Below, one piece after another: positions 24,887 to 33,898 of a stretch of 64,000 nucleotides of DNA (within the stretch, counting starts at the first letter, position 1; every line of letters starts with the position of its first letter). This DNA is from DSSB01 sp046346845 (lineage in GTDB: Bacteria > UBA10199 > DSSB01): the NCBI GenBank assembly GCA_046346845.1, contig JAXMHH010000006.1:124001-188000 (forward strand). Reading direction: 5' to 3'. The position numbers and the translations under genes are program-made. Under the pieces are notes generated by a model that saw nothing but the letters and a program-made list of their open reading frames with translations, did not search any database and was not told the origin of the DNA.

Positions 24887-26007
24887 AGTGCTGAAACCCA
24901 AGGCGTCCTGCTTGCGCCAAATAGGATTGGATTAGATGCCCTCGATAGGGCTTCCGAAAAGTCGAGATCTCTCGCCACAAAGACCTTCACTTGGGAGCCC
25001 TGTTTGACACTGATCGTGGGAGGGATATCGATATAGCTATCCAACACCTTGGCCGAGCTAGCCTGGAAGGCCTCGGTCACCCCTTCCCGGTAGGCGCTTA
25101 GGGAATTGTTCTGGTCCCCGGATTCCACACCCAGGCTCGACGCACCCGCACCAATTAGGCTTAGGAGCGCTGAGGTACCGAATATCTGCCAAAAATGATT
25201 ATTTACCTCCCCCCCTATCCCGGCACGGCCCAAGGTATCGGTGCCCCCTGAGTTAAGAGCGATTTCGATCCCATCAGGCCGGATGGCCCGATTCCAAATC
25301 ACGAAAACCCGAGCCTGCCCCTTTCGGATGGCCGAATTATAGGTCCCTACCAACCGAGTTCCTTGAGGCAAAAGGACAATCCTGCCTGACTCCCCATAGA
25401 CATCGGTACTGATGACGGCCCGGACCATTCCGGGCAAATCAGAATTAATGGCCGTTTCCATGACGGCATCAATCAACTTCCCTTGAAGGATTTTGGTCTC
25501 GAGATTTCCGATGCGATAGGCTTGCGAGGTCTGAACCGTTTGAGATTGAGCCTGTTCTTGAAATTGCTGATTGGGATCTCCTGCTAGAGGCCCTACCCCA
25601 GGTTCAGAGGCCGGGGCCTTCGCAGGAGAAGTATTCTGATAAATGATTATCGCCGATTTTAACCGCGCATCCTTGAGCGCCAAGGCATCCTTATCGATCT
25701 TCTCTTCCTTGGGGGGTATGGGGAGTGTTGGCACTGTCGGTTTCGGTAGCTCTAGCGCGCGCTTCGCGGGCATTTGGAAATTCTCCTCCGGCTGAATCGC
25801 CTTTTTCTCCTTCTTCCCCCCAAAAACCAGGATTGCAGCAATCAACACGAATCCAACCAAAAGGATTCCCATCAAGCCATACCTGCGAATCGAGGTCGGC
25901 TTACCTAGGATGGACTGACGGAAAAGTGGAGAGTCTTCTCCGGTCCCGTTCTCAATCGCCGCTGTTTCACTTTGGTAATCTAGATTTCCGTCCTTGTCTT
26001 CCTTCAT
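24883..26007 (-). CDS. virB10: VirB10 type IV secretion scaffold
   Basis: The 374-residue protein has the VirB10 layout: a cytoplasmic N-terminus, one membrane segment (about residues 47-65), a proline-rich periplasmic linker (PKPTVPTLPIPPKEEK) and the conserved beta-barrel C-domain (ISTDVYGESGRIVLLPQGTR and TLGRAGIGGEVNNHFWQIFG). It spans both membranes and transmits ATPase state to the outer-membrane core complex. It is followed directly by virB11 and preceded by virB9 with a 12-bp gap. Confidence 0.92.
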   Translation of the reverse strand: MKEDKDGNLDYQSETAAIENGTGEDSPLFRQSILGKPTSIRRYGLMGILLVGFVLIAAILVFGGKKEKKAIQPEENFQMPAKRALELPKPTVPTLPIPPKEEKIDKDALALKDARLKSAIIIYQNTSPAKAPASEPGVGPLAGDPNQQFQEQAQSQTVQTSQAYRIGNLETKILQGKLIDAVMETAINSDLPGMVRAVISTDVYGESGRIVLLPQGTRLVGTYNSAIRKGQARVFVIWNRAIRPDGIEIALNSGGTDTLGRAGIGGEVNNHFWQIFGTSALLSLIGAGASSLGVESGDQNNSLSAYREGVTEAFQASSAKVLDSYIDIPPTISVKQGSQVKVFVARDLDFSEALSRASNPILFGASRTPWVSAL

Positions 26008-26019
26008 AAATGTCTCGTT

Positions 26020-26742
26020 TCAACCCTGAACCGCCCCCTTGGATGCTAGACTATTATTGAACAGGCGCGTCGTGGCCTTGCCGTTACGGAGGACGAATTC
26101 CGCTCCGATCCTCTCGATCACCACATAAGGGCCTTTGATACGGTAATTAGCCAAGGCCTCCTTCCCATCGGCCCCCACCATGAAGATTGCCGGCAGCTCC
26201 TTGTTGTCCTTGAACTGAAGGTAGGTGAATTCACCATCGTCAAAGGCGATGACTGGGGCCATCTTCTTGTCTTGCTTGATCTTGTAATTGAAATTGAGCT
26301 CATCCGGATTTTTCGGGCCGCGGGACAGACCGGAATAAATCGGTGGGGCCTCCGGGTAATTGAAGCGGATCAAATAAGTCAGGCTCCCCAGGGCCTCGGA
26401 CCTCAAGGCGATCAGGTTGAAATAATAGGTCCGCTTATCGGTCACTACGGTCATATTCGTGACCGCATCGTTGGCCACCGGCTTGAGAAATAGTTTATTG
26501 CCGGATGGCACCACTTGCCATCCGATGGAATCCCCGATGGAGGTTACCTGGACTGTCTCTTGGGGGCTGAACTCAATGGCGGTCTGATAACCGAAGGACG
26601 AAGTTACCTCATAGACCTGGTCGGGGCTGAATATTACCTGCCTGATGCGTTGATCCGTCCCCAAGGGGACCGGCGTTTGGGATGCGTGGGCGCTGCTGAC
26701 CAAGACAGACAGCGCCAGGGCAATAAATACTCCTGTTTTCAT
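26020..26742 (-). CDS. virB9: VirB9 outer-membrane core component
   Basis: The 240-residue protein has a signal peptide (cleavage probably after SAHA) and VirB9 motifs: IRQVIFSPDQVYEVTSSFG for the N-domain and a C-terminal domain with NFNYKIK..MAPVIAFDDGEFTYLQF (about residues 150-185) and an FRNG-like end (VLRNGKATTRLFN). It forms the outer-membrane ring with VirB10 and VirB7. It overlaps virB8 by 4 bp. Confidence 0.92.
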   Translation of the reverse strand: MKTGVFIALALSVLVSSAHASQTPVPLGTDQRIRQVIFSPDQVYEVTSSFGYQTAIEFSPQETVQVTSIGDSIGWQVVPSGNKLFLKPVANDAVTNMTVVTDKRTYYFNLIALRSEALGSLTYLIRFNYPEAPPIYSGLSRGPKNPDELNFNYKIKQDKKMAPVIAFDDGEFTYLQFKDNKELPAIFMVGADGKEALANYRIKGPYVVIERIGAEFVLRNGKATTRLFNNSLASKGAVQG

Positions 26743-27401
26743 TTGATAACCTCCTGATCGACTCGATAGGTTTTAATTTGAAATCCCAAGGGATTGTTAA
26801 GACGCTCCTCTTCATTCATCAGGCTATTGACGAATTGATAGCTGAGCGTGGCAATCCAATAGCTCTCTTGTTTTTCATTCGAGCTAACCTGGGTTCGGAT
26901 CGCCTTGAAACGAACCTGGACGGTCTTTTGATTGAGAAAGGAAACGGAATGGACCCTCACCGTCCGGGTAAAGGTGTTATTGAACTCCTCCAAGGGGCCA
27001 TGGCTTCCTCGGATGAAATCCTCAAATCGATTCGCCTCTTCCAAGGTCGACATCATCCGCACCTGGTCATAATTAGAATTTAGGTCTTGGGGATCGTAGG
27101 TCTCGCGAGCGAGGACGTATTTGACCACGAAGAACTTGGTCACCGCCTCATTTTGGGTCAGGGGCCTTTCTGCCAGGGGAGCTAAAACGGTAGTCCTGCC
27201 GGTTTCGTTGTCTACTTGGATCACGTAAGGCTCGACGGCCTTTAAAGGCGCCAAGCCGATCAATGCACCCGCCTCGAGGACTGCTAGGGTTAAGGCGATC
27301 ACCCCTACCAAGAACCAACGATTTCGACTGACTACCGCCGATCCGTAGACATCATGATACCAATGCGCGACAGCGGGATCTCCAGAAAGAGTCTGCTTCA
27401 T
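26739..27401 (-). CDS. virB8: VirB8 inner-membrane assembly factor
   Basis: The 220-residue protein has a short cytoplasmic N-terminus, one membrane segment (about residues 29-51) and an NTF2-like periplasmic domain beginning at PYVIQVDNETGRTTVLAPL. Conserved VirB8 segments are KFFVVKYVLARETYD and YWIATLSYQFVNSLMNEEERLNNPLGFQI near the C-terminus. It overlaps the genes on both sides by 4 bp (virB6 and virB9). Confidence 0.92.
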   Translation of the reverse strand: MKQTLSGDPAVAHWYHDVYGSAVVSRNRWFLVGVIALTLAVLEAGALIGLAPLKAVEPYVIQVDNETGRTTVLAPLAERPLTQNEAVTKFFVVKYVLARETYDPQDLNSNYDQVRMMSTLEEANRFEDFIRGSHGPLEEFNNTFTRTVRVHSVSFLNQKTVQVRFKAIRTQVSSNEKQESYWIATLSYQFVNSLMNEEERLNNPLGFQIKTYRVDQEVIK

Positions 27402-28381
27402 CTTCTTTCCCCCATCACATTTTCAAAGCGCTCCTGAGTCGCCTTTAAATTACGGTAGAGTTTTGCGGATCTTTGAAAGGCAGGCCTTGCGGTGGCAACC
27501 GCCACACGTCCTACCTTAGCGGCCCCAAGAGCGTATCCCTTGGCCATTCGAGGAACCCTCATCGCCCTTTGAAAGATTGCTTCCGTAGAAAGGGCCACAC
27601 CACCGCCTAAAGTTGAAGCAAGCCGGGTGACCTGCGCCAACAATAGGACGGTGATGGACCCAGTGAGGAGGAACGGAAAGGTGTGGTAGATCAGCGGACG
27701 ATCTCCCACCGCCTGAATTTTTTGAACCGCGTCATCGAGTATGGAAATAATCAACCCGAGGATTCCCAAGGTGATTACGGGGATCAGGGCATAATTAATG
27801 AGATAGTTCAGCCAGGCTTGGAACAGACCCTTGGTCGATGACCAGAGGGCGAAAGGCACAAAAATGGGCCCCAATGAAAGAAGGACCGCCAGCCCGAGTT
27901 TGGATAGGACTAGGAGGAAGAGCCCGTAGGCGGTGAGCAGGACGGTGCTGATCATCAGCACGAAGGCAACAGACATCTGCCCCATGTCGAATTTCCCGGC
28001 GTTTTCATAAATCAGGCTTGCCGAGCTCATGCCCTTGTCGAACACCACCCCCAATTGGGCGCTTGGATTGGAGCCCCCTACCAGGGCCCCCATGAGCTTG
28101 TCCGGGCCCGAGGTGAACAGGTTGTAACAAAAGACCGTGAAGGTCCCCCAATTCGTCGCGACCGAGTAAACGATACCGACCTTGACGATATGCTTGGCCA
28201 AAGCTCCCATGCTCAAGGGGACGAAGCCCTGCAAAACCGCCATGCCGTAGAGGGCGAAATAGGCAACCAACATCAGTCGCAATTCGGTCGCATGGGTGCT
28301 GACCACCGCCTGGTAGGCCTTGGCGGTATAGCCAAGGGTGATCGCATCCACCCTCGTCAAAATGTCGGTCGTAAGATCCAT
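27398..28381 (-). CDS. virB6: VirB6/TrbL-family channel protein
   Basis: The 327-residue polytopic protein has about six hydrophobic segments (residues about 35-55, 70-90, 145-165, 170-195, 205-235 and 245-265). The central loop has GKFDMGQMSVAF and a WSSTKGLFQAWLNYLINYALIPVI region typical of VirB6, which contains the conserved Trp. The C-terminus is basic and cytoplasmic. It forms part of the inner-membrane complex. A 5-bp gap separates it from virB5. Confidence 0.88.
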   Translation of the reverse strand: MDLTTDILTRVDAITLGYTAKAYQAVVSTHATELRLMLVAYFALYGMAVLQGFVPLSMGALAKHIVKVGIVYSVATNWGTFTVFCYNLFTSGPDKLMGALVGGSNPSAQLGVVFDKGMSSASLIYENAGKFDMGQMSVAFVLMISTVLLTAYGLFLLVLSKLGLAVLLSLGPIFVPFALWSSTKGLFQAWLNYLINYALIPVITLGILGLIISILDDAVQKIQAVGDRPLIYHTFPFLLTGSITVLLLAQVTRLASTLGGGVALSTEAIFQRAMRVPRMAKGYALGAAKVGRVAVATARPAFQRSAKLYRNLKATQERFENVMGERR

Positions 28382-28386
28382 TGGTA

Positions 28387-29073
28387 TTAATTCGATTGCT
28401 TGGGTTGAGAGAAGAATTCGGTGTGGTTTTCCAACTCGCGGTTGGAATCGTTCTGCAAAATCGCCTGGAGGGATAATTGCGTGCTATTGAGCCGTGCGAG
28501 ATCCAAACTGACAAATCCGGACTCGGCGACGATCCGGCTATTCAAATCCATGGCCTCCTTGACATTCTGGGTCTTGTCGATCTGAGAGACCAAGCCTTCA
28601 AACGTCGTGAGTCGTTTTTGCAGTTGGTCATAGACCGCCTCGGTCGCGGCAAAGGCCGCCTGGGTGTGGTCCTTGGCCAGCTTGTAACCGACAACGTCTC
28701 GATCTTGGTCGTTTGAGGAAAGGAACTTGGTCGCGATGCCAGGAAGGAGCTTGGCGTAATGATCCAGACGGCTCCCGTAGAAGCCCTCCTTTTGAAGCTC
28801 AACCACTTCTTGCCAGGTCTTTGGTAGTGGCCTGCGGCTGGCGGCATCTTCTGCCCCATTCATCAGCAGACTCATTCCGTAAGATCCCGTAACGGAGTTT
28901 TTTAGGGCCATCAGCTCGTCGTACTGCTTCTTGAGCATGTCGTACTGACGTTTCATTTCCTGATACTGCATGATCGCCTGTTTGATGGCCCCCATATCGA
29001 CCACCGGAAACGCCGCCCGCGCCTCGGTATGAAGCAAAAGAAGTCCAAAAAGAATGAAGAGGATCTTTTTCAT
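28387..29073 (-). CDS. virB5: VirB5/TrbJ-type minor pilin component
   Basis: The 228-residue protein has a signal peptide (cleavage probably after TEARA) and a mature part that is mostly helical with a long coiled coil (IKQAIMQYQEMKRQYDMLKK), the VirB5/TrbJ pattern. The start is the ATG at 29073, which overlaps the virB4 stop. It is expected at the pilus tip as an adhesin. Sequence conservation in this family is low, so gene order carries much of the assignment. Confidence 0.82.
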   Translation of the reverse strand: MKKILFILFGLLLLHTEARAAFPVVDMGAIKQAIMQYQEMKRQYDMLKKQYDELMALKNSVTGSYGMSLLMNGAEDAASRRPLPKTWQEVVELQKEGFYGSRLDHYAKLLPGIATKFLSSNDQDRDVVGYKLAKDHTQAAFAATEAVYDQLQKRLTTFEGLVSQIDKTQNVKEAMDLNSRIVAESGFVSLDLARLNSTQLSLQAILQNDSNRELENHTEFFSQPKQSN

Positions 29074-31466
29074 CAACGGGTCCTTTCTTGAAAAAGGGGG
29101 AGCCAGATCCTTGGATCGTCACCCTTCTCCGCAATGATTTCGTGAAAAATACCGACATTCTTGGAGGTACCGGAGAGCACACGAATCAAGTGTTCCATCC
29201 CGGTTAGATCCAAACGGGCCAAGACAGAGTCCTGGCCGTGCTTGATCAAGAAGCACCGGTCTTGGGGGTCCATGTTCCGGACCCACTCTAACTCCTTCTC
29301 GCTGAGCTTGAAGGCTCCGGAATAGCCCTCTCGGGTCGCTTTATGGTTTGGCAGGAATATGGAGGTCGCCGATTGTTGAACCAGGGTATCGCCGATGGAG
29401 GAATGGACGACGCTCTCAATATTGGGGCTTAGGAAAATGACGAACCCGTTCCGCTTCCGGATGGTTTGGAGCCAGTCCTTGATCTTGGGAGCGAAGAACG
29501 GATTATCGAGGAGTTTCCACCCCTCTTCCAGGACGATGATGGTAGGCTGGCCGTTCAGCTCGGAGTTGATGCGGTGGAACAGATAGGCAAGGACAGCAGG
29601 AAGGCCGATTCGATCTTCCAAAATCTCCCCCATTTCGAAACAGAAGAGATTTTGGTCGAATCTCAAAAGGTCTTCGGAATTTCCGAAAAGATTGGCCCGG
29701 GTTCCTTGGCCATGCCATTGGGCCAGGCGTCCGGCTAGCGTGCCTGGGCCACCAAACCCGAAAAACGGCACCAAATTCTCGAGTCTTCGGTTTACGCGAT
29801 CAAGCTTGTAGTTCCCTTCGATAGCCGTATTAATTTTTGCCAAATCCTCGGCTCGAAAGGGCTCCTCATAGGCCGTAAGGAGGATTTTCAGCCACTCTGC
29901 CAAAAAAGCCCGATTGCTAGGCGTGTCCTGCAGTTGTAGCGGATTAAATCCGCTGGCTTGGGAGAGGCCTAGGACGGAATGAACTCCCCCCAGGGCCCAA
30001 ATAAATACTTCCGCTCCGCGGTCCTTATCGAAAAAGAATATCTTGGGACGGAACTTGAGGCATTGGGCCAAGAGGAAGTTCAGAAGGACACTCTTCCCCG
30101 TCCCGGTGGGGCCAATGATCGTCGTATGGCCGACATCCGACCGATGGAAGTTAAAGAAGTACGGGGTTCCGGAGACGGTCTCCAATACGGTTACTGCCGG
30201 CCCCCAATGGTTGCCCTGACTATTCCCGCAGGGATAATTATGCATGGAGGCCAGGCCCGCGAAATTGGCGGTGCTGATCATCGAATCGCGGGCGATGAAT
30301 GAAAAGTTCCCTGGCAATTGAGCCCAGAAGCAGGGCTCCAGATTCAAATCCTCCCGGACGACAACCATTCCCAGATTCAGAAAGGCCGCTTCGACCTCGG
30401 AAATCGCCTCGTCCAGATCCTTGGCATTATTTCCGGTAACCAGGGCCGTCAAATGGTGATGACCAAAGCCAATTCTGCCCGAGGTCGCGTCGTCCAAGGC
30501 TTCATCGATTTGTTCGATTTGGGAGACCGCCAAATCTTCCGTCTGAAGCATTTTTCGCTGCTGAGTTTGGATCTTCCCCAGGGCAGCCTGGCGATCAGTA
30601 AAGAGGAATGATTGGGTTAGGACGAACTCCACCGGAATTCCCAAAAACCGATCGAGCATCCCAACCTGGGTTTGATCGGGGTATTCCTTGACACTAAGGA
30701 TGGCACCCAATCTGCTTCCCAGAGATCCCCGAACCTCAAAGGCATCCCGACCAAAGATCAGACGATTTTTTGGGAGAAGTTTATCCAGCCCCATTGCGGG
30801 GATCTGAAGCGGGGTCTCTTCCAGGTTAATGAGGTAGGACAAGAACTCGGCCAGCTCGGATCGATTCCCGGCCTCACCGGCGGCGATACCCAATTGGCGA
30901 ACCCCATAGTCTTTTAAATTGGTCAGAAACCGATTCGAGATGGCCGACAGCTCCTGATGACACTCCTTCAATCCCTCCGCGTGCCGGTTTCCATCGCCCC
31001 GATGAGCCAAGTTTCTCCACAATTCCCTGAATCCGGCTGCACCCCTAGCCTTCGGCTTTTGAAGGATCGTGAGGTAGAAATCATTCACGAAGCGACTCAT
31101 CTTGGAGTGCTTCGTCTTCCAGGCCTCGTTTAATTGAATCGAAAACCCCTCCGGGAAGGACCCTTCCGGATAAGCACTCTGCTTCCGCCTCACGGTATGG
31201 AGATAAAGCCCATAGCGGCTTTTGGAGATGCTTCGAAAAAGGGTATTCCGCAGATTTTTCCTAAAGGTGAGAAAATCGTCGTCGGCCGTCTCGAAGGCCA
31301 ATCCATCTATCTTCAACACCTGAAGCAGGCAGCCCGATTTGGTCAAAATGGTGTTGGGATCGTAGTGGCAGGCGTAGGGAATGAAATCGGATACCGGGCA
31401 CTCCCTCGCCGCCACGCCATCAAATTCGGGCGCCACTGCTTTCAACTTAAGATTAAATCGGGGCAT
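29073..31466 (-). CDS. virB4: VirB4 secretion ATPase
   Basis: The 797-residue protein starts at the ATG at 31466 with ggggagg upstream. It has the CagE/TrbE/VirB N-terminal domain and a C-terminal ATPase: Walker A IIGPTGTGKSVLLNFL (about residues 458-473) and Walker B PTIIVLEEGWKLLDNPFF (about 645-662), then WLQTIRKRNGFVIFLSPNIE. VirB4 is the largest inner-membrane ATPase of the channel and drives pilin extraction. The start overlaps the virB3 end by 14 bp. Confidence 0.93.
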   Translation of the reverse strand: MPRFNLKLKAVAPEFDGVAARECPVSDFIPYACHYDPNTILTKSGCLLQVLKIDGLAFETADDDFLTFRKNLRNTLFRSISKSRYGLYLHTVRRKQSAYPEGSFPEGFSIQLNEAWKTKHSKMSRFVNDFYLTILQKPKARGAAGFRELWRNLAHRGDGNRHAEGLKECHQELSAISNRFLTNLKDYGVRQLGIAAGEAGNRSELAEFLSYLINLEETPLQIPAMGLDKLLPKNRLIFGRDAFEVRGSLGSRLGAILSVKEYPDQTQVGMLDRFLGIPVEFVLTQSFLFTDRQAALGKIQTQQRKMLQTEDLAVSQIEQIDEALDDATSGRIGFGHHHLTALVTGNNAKDLDEAISEVEAAFLNLGMVVVREDLNLEPCFWAQLPGNFSFIARDSMISTANFAGLASMHNYPCGNSQGNHWGPAVTVLETVSGTPYFFNFHRSDVGHTTIIGPTGTGKSVLLNFLLAQCLKFRPKIFFFDKDRGAEVFIWALGGVHSVLGLSQASGFNPLQLQDTPSNRAFLAEWLKILLTAYEEPFRAEDLAKINTAIEGNYKLDRVNRRLENLVPFFGFGGPGTLAGRLAQWHGQGTRANLFGNSEDLLRFDQNLFCFEMGEILEDRIGLPAVLAYLFHRINSELNGQPTIIVLEEGWKLLDNPFFAPKIKDWLQTIRKRNGFVIFLSPNIESVVHSSIGDTLVQQSATSIFLPNHKATREGYSGAFKLSEKELEWVRNMDPQDRCFLIKHGQDSVLARLDLTGMEHLIRVLSGTSKNVGIFHEIIAEKGDDPRIWLPLFQERTR

Positions 31467-31743
31467 AGCTATTGCCTCCCCAAAACCCTTTGTTTCTGCA
31501 GCGCATGCAGTGCTTTGCGTAAAGAAAGCAGATATCGAAAATCCGTGGATCGTAGAGGCACGCGAGATAGCCAATTCCGTGCAGCAGCGGAAAAAGAACC
31601 AGTAAGGGCAAAAACGAATTGATCGCCAAAAATAACAGGATGTTGACGATCCCGTTGATGACGAAGAAGGACTGGGTCACCCCCATATACATGGTGGGTC
31701 TGGTCAGTCCTAAAAATAGGGGATCGGTCATTGAAGGATTCAT
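31453..31743 (-). CDS. virB3: VirB3 inner-membrane protein
   Basis: The 96-residue protein opens with DPLFLGLTRPTMYMGVT, the VirB3 signature, and has one to two membrane segments (about residues 25-60). It lies between the pilin gene and virB4, overlapping virB4 by 14 bp, the standard order. It is required for pilus assembly together with VirB4. Confidence 0.9.
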   Translation of the reverse strand: MNPSMTDPLFLGLTRPTMYMGVTQSFFVINGIVNILLFLAINSFLPLLVLFPLLHGIGYLACLYDPRIFDICFLYAKHCMRCRNKGFWGGNSYAPI

Positions 31744-31750
31744 GACGGTT

Positions 31751-32047
31751 TTATTTCCCTACAAACATGTCCACGATGGAGGCCGCGCCGAAGACGATGG
31801 CGATACCCAGAACGATCTCTCCTGCCCTACGCCAGGAAACGCGCCCGAAAAGTGCCCCAATCCCAAATCCCGCCACGGCCAGGATGGCCAATAACCGTGA
31901 AGTGTTCCCGGTAAATATATCGACGACCTTTTGGAGGGCATCTTCCCAAGCCGAGGCCGCATGGGCAGGCGGGGCGATTAATAGGATGGATGGAATTAAG
32001 ATCAGGGAAAGCAACGCATTTGGATAGCGTTTGAGCATTCGGTTCAT
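31751..32047 (-). CDS. virB2: VirB2/TrbC major pilin
   Basis: The 98-residue protein has a long signal peptide (cleavage probably after PAHA), then a short polar segment and two hydrophobic helices (about residues 52-70 and 78-97) with a basic loop VSWRRAGE between them, the pilin topology of VirB2. It is the first gene of the virB operon. The promoter should lie in 32048-32430. Confidence 0.9.
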   Translation of the reverse strand: MNRMLKRYPNALLSLILIPSILLIAPPAHAASAWEDALQKVVDIFTGNTSRLLAILAVAGFGIGALFGRVSWRRAGEIVLGIAIVFGAASIVDMFVGK

Positions 32048-32461
32048 GTTGGGTTCCTCCTCAAACTTGGATGATAGGAGGAATGGAATGCAGGCTGCGG
32101 GCCAATGCCAGGGAGGATTAAATTAGAAGGAAAACCCTATAGTTTACTTTGGTTTTGCTGGGCTATCGCAGGTTTTTTTTTGATTTGATCACCGAAGTGA
32201 ATTCGAATTTCGAACGGCTGAGTTCCAATTTCGAACGATTCCCGCTTTCGCGTCGAACCCAGGGGCCTCCTAGATTCCCATTTCCCGGGCATATTCCAAC
32301 TCAGCATTTTTGGAAGGATTTTTGCATCGCCTCCCAGGTTGTCGTTTAACCACTGTAACTAAAATGGAGGCCTTGAAAATGCATTGCCGGCGGCTTTTTA
32401 AAAAAAGACCGACATTTAAAAAGGAAGGATGGAAAAAGAAAATTGTTTTGGAGGGGCAGCG
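32048..32461. promoter_or_regulatory. virB/xis divergent control region with paired TTCGAATTTCGAACG boxes
   Basis: The 414-bp gap between the divergent pilin and xis genes contains two related boxes, attcgaatttcgaacgg (32201-32217) and gttccaatttcgaacgattc (32222-32241). Similar paired boxes occur upstream of other element genes. They are candidates for binding sites of an element regulator. No gene is seen here. Confidence 0.5.
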
Positions 32462-32692
32462 ATGAGGTTTCCCCCTTCAAGTCCATTGACCACTTCTGAA
32501 CTTTGTGACTACCTAAAAACTAACAGAACGACCATTGACCGATATAATCGAGAAGGCATGCCTCGTTTTTTCGTAGGCAAGGAATGCCGATATTTTCCTG
32601 AAAAGGTCGTCGATTGGTTGGAAAGGAGGTCTTCAAGCCGCACATGTCCCACAGAAGAGACGTTTGATCCGAGAAAGGAACTAGCTCGATGA
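32462..32692 (+). CDS. xis: Excisionase-like MerR-type helix-turn-helix protein
   Basis: The 76-residue protein from the ATG at 32462 (gaggggcag ribosome site; an ATG at 32429 is less well placed) has an AlpA/Xis-type winged helix: LTTSELCDYLKTNRTTIDRY, then EGMPRFFVGKECRYFPEKVVDWLE. It overlaps the integrase start by 4 bp. It is probably the directionality factor that shifts recombination to excision. Confidence 0.8.
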   Translation: MRFPPSSPLTTSELCDYLKTNRTTIDRYNREGMPRFFVGKECRYFPEKVVDWLERRSSSRTCPTEETFDPRKELAR

Positions 32693-33825
32693 AATCAAAC
32701 GTATTTGTGAGGAAATACAAAACGAAGACTGACGAAACCCGATACCGATTGATCGTTCGAGAATATGGGCAGAAGGAGCGATACATTCTTTTGGGCCCCG
32801 TTTCCAAGCGAACGGCAGAGGAAAGACGGATTCAAATTTTAAATGAGTTGTTGGCGGGAACCTATAAGCGCGAACCCACCATCCATCTTTATTTTTCCGA
32901 ATTCGTCGAAAAATACTTCTCCGATTTTGCTAATGGGGTTCGGTCCCAAAAGACGATCGAAACATACAAGGGGAGACTACAACCCCTTCTCCTTCGTTTT
33001 AAGGGCTATCGGCTAAACCAAATCACCCGTCATCATCTTGAGACTTACTTAACTGGCATGGAAGTCTCGAATAGAACCCGGAACATCGACCTTAGCTTAC
33101 TGAGGTCGATCTTCGGAAAAGCGGTTGAATGGGATTACTTGGTTAATTCTCCCGTGAACGGAATAAAACGCTTCAAGGAGGACAGCCAAGGAAGCCGATC
33201 CCTCACCCCCCTCGAGCTTCACAACCTTATGAACGGCAATCTAACGGCCTGGCAAAAATCGGTCATTCGGATTTTGGTCAATTCCGGCATGAGACCCGGT
33301 GAGCTTTCCAACCTAAAGTGGCAAGACATTGATTGGGAGTTAAACCGCCTCTGCGTCGCCAGCGACAAATGGAGAAAGACCAAAAATCGAAAGGCACGAT
33401 TCGTACCAATGAATAAGGAAATTCGGGAAGAATTGCTTTTCTTAAAGGATCATCTTCCGAGAAAAGGTGGTCACGATAAGAATCCCTTTCGTCCCAGGCT
33501 TCCTCACCAAAGGGAATATGTCTTCTGCCAAGAGGATGGAGGCAAGGTGCATTGTTTTCGATTGGCAATCACCAGAGCCTTCAAAGCTCATGGGATCGAA
33601 GGTGTAACCCCGCACGGTCTGCGAAAGACCTTCTGCAGCAACCTGGCCAGATCGAATGCCCACCCAAGGGTCGCCCAGCAGTTACTGGGCCATTCGGATG
33701 TTAGATTGACGATGAAGGTCTATACCGAGGTCGATGACGATCAATTGAGGGAAGCCGTTGACCGGCTACCCACCGTGGTCGAGATGCAACGCAATAAACT
33801 GCGTATCGTCCAAAACAAGAAATGA
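32689..33825 (+). CDS. int: Tyrosine recombinase (integrase)
   Basis: The 378-residue protein has an N-terminal arm-binding region, a SAM-like core-binding domain (about residues 60-165) and the catalytic domain with NSGMRPGELSNLKWQD (Arg about 205), TPHGLRKTF (His-x-x-Arg, about 303-311), LLGHSDVRLTMKVY (His about 331 and Tyr about 340). It ends 74 bp from the tRNA-Asp 3' end, its integration target. It is convergent with the tRNA gene, with a shared hairpin between. Confidence 0.95.
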   Translation: MKSNVFVRKYKTKTDETRYRLIVREYGQKERYILLGPVSKRTAEERRIQILNELLAGTYKREPTIHLYFSEFVEKYFSDFANGVRSQKTIETYKGRLQPLLLRFKGYRLNQITRHHLETYLTGMEVSNRTRNIDLSLLRSIFGKAVEWDYLVNSPVNGIKRFKEDSQGSRSLTPLELHNLMNGNLTAWQKSVIRILVNSGMRPGELSNLKWQDIDWELNRLCVASDKWRKTKNRKARFVPMNKEIREELLFLKDHLPRKGGHDKNPFRPRLPHQREYVFCQEDGGKVHCFRLAITRAFKAHGIEGVTPHGLRKTFCSNLARSNAHPRVAQQLLGHSDVRLTMKVYTEVDDDQLREAVDRLPTVVEMQRNKLRIVQNKK

Positions 33826-33854
33826 AAATCTTGTGGTACTATTGTGGTAATGGA

Positions 33855-33892
33855 ATGAAAAAGGGGCTACAGCAAAATCTGTAACCCCTTGA
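33855..33892 (-). terminator. Element-borne terminator downstream of tRNA-Asp
   Basis: On the minus strand AAGGGGTTACAG pairs with CTGTAGCCCCTT (33890-33861, one wobble), followed by TTTTTC. It ends transcription from the restored tRNA-Asp gene and also faces the convergent integrase. It replaces the chromosomal terminator now displaced to 3950-3990. Confidence 0.75.
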
Positions 33893-33898
33893 AAAGTA

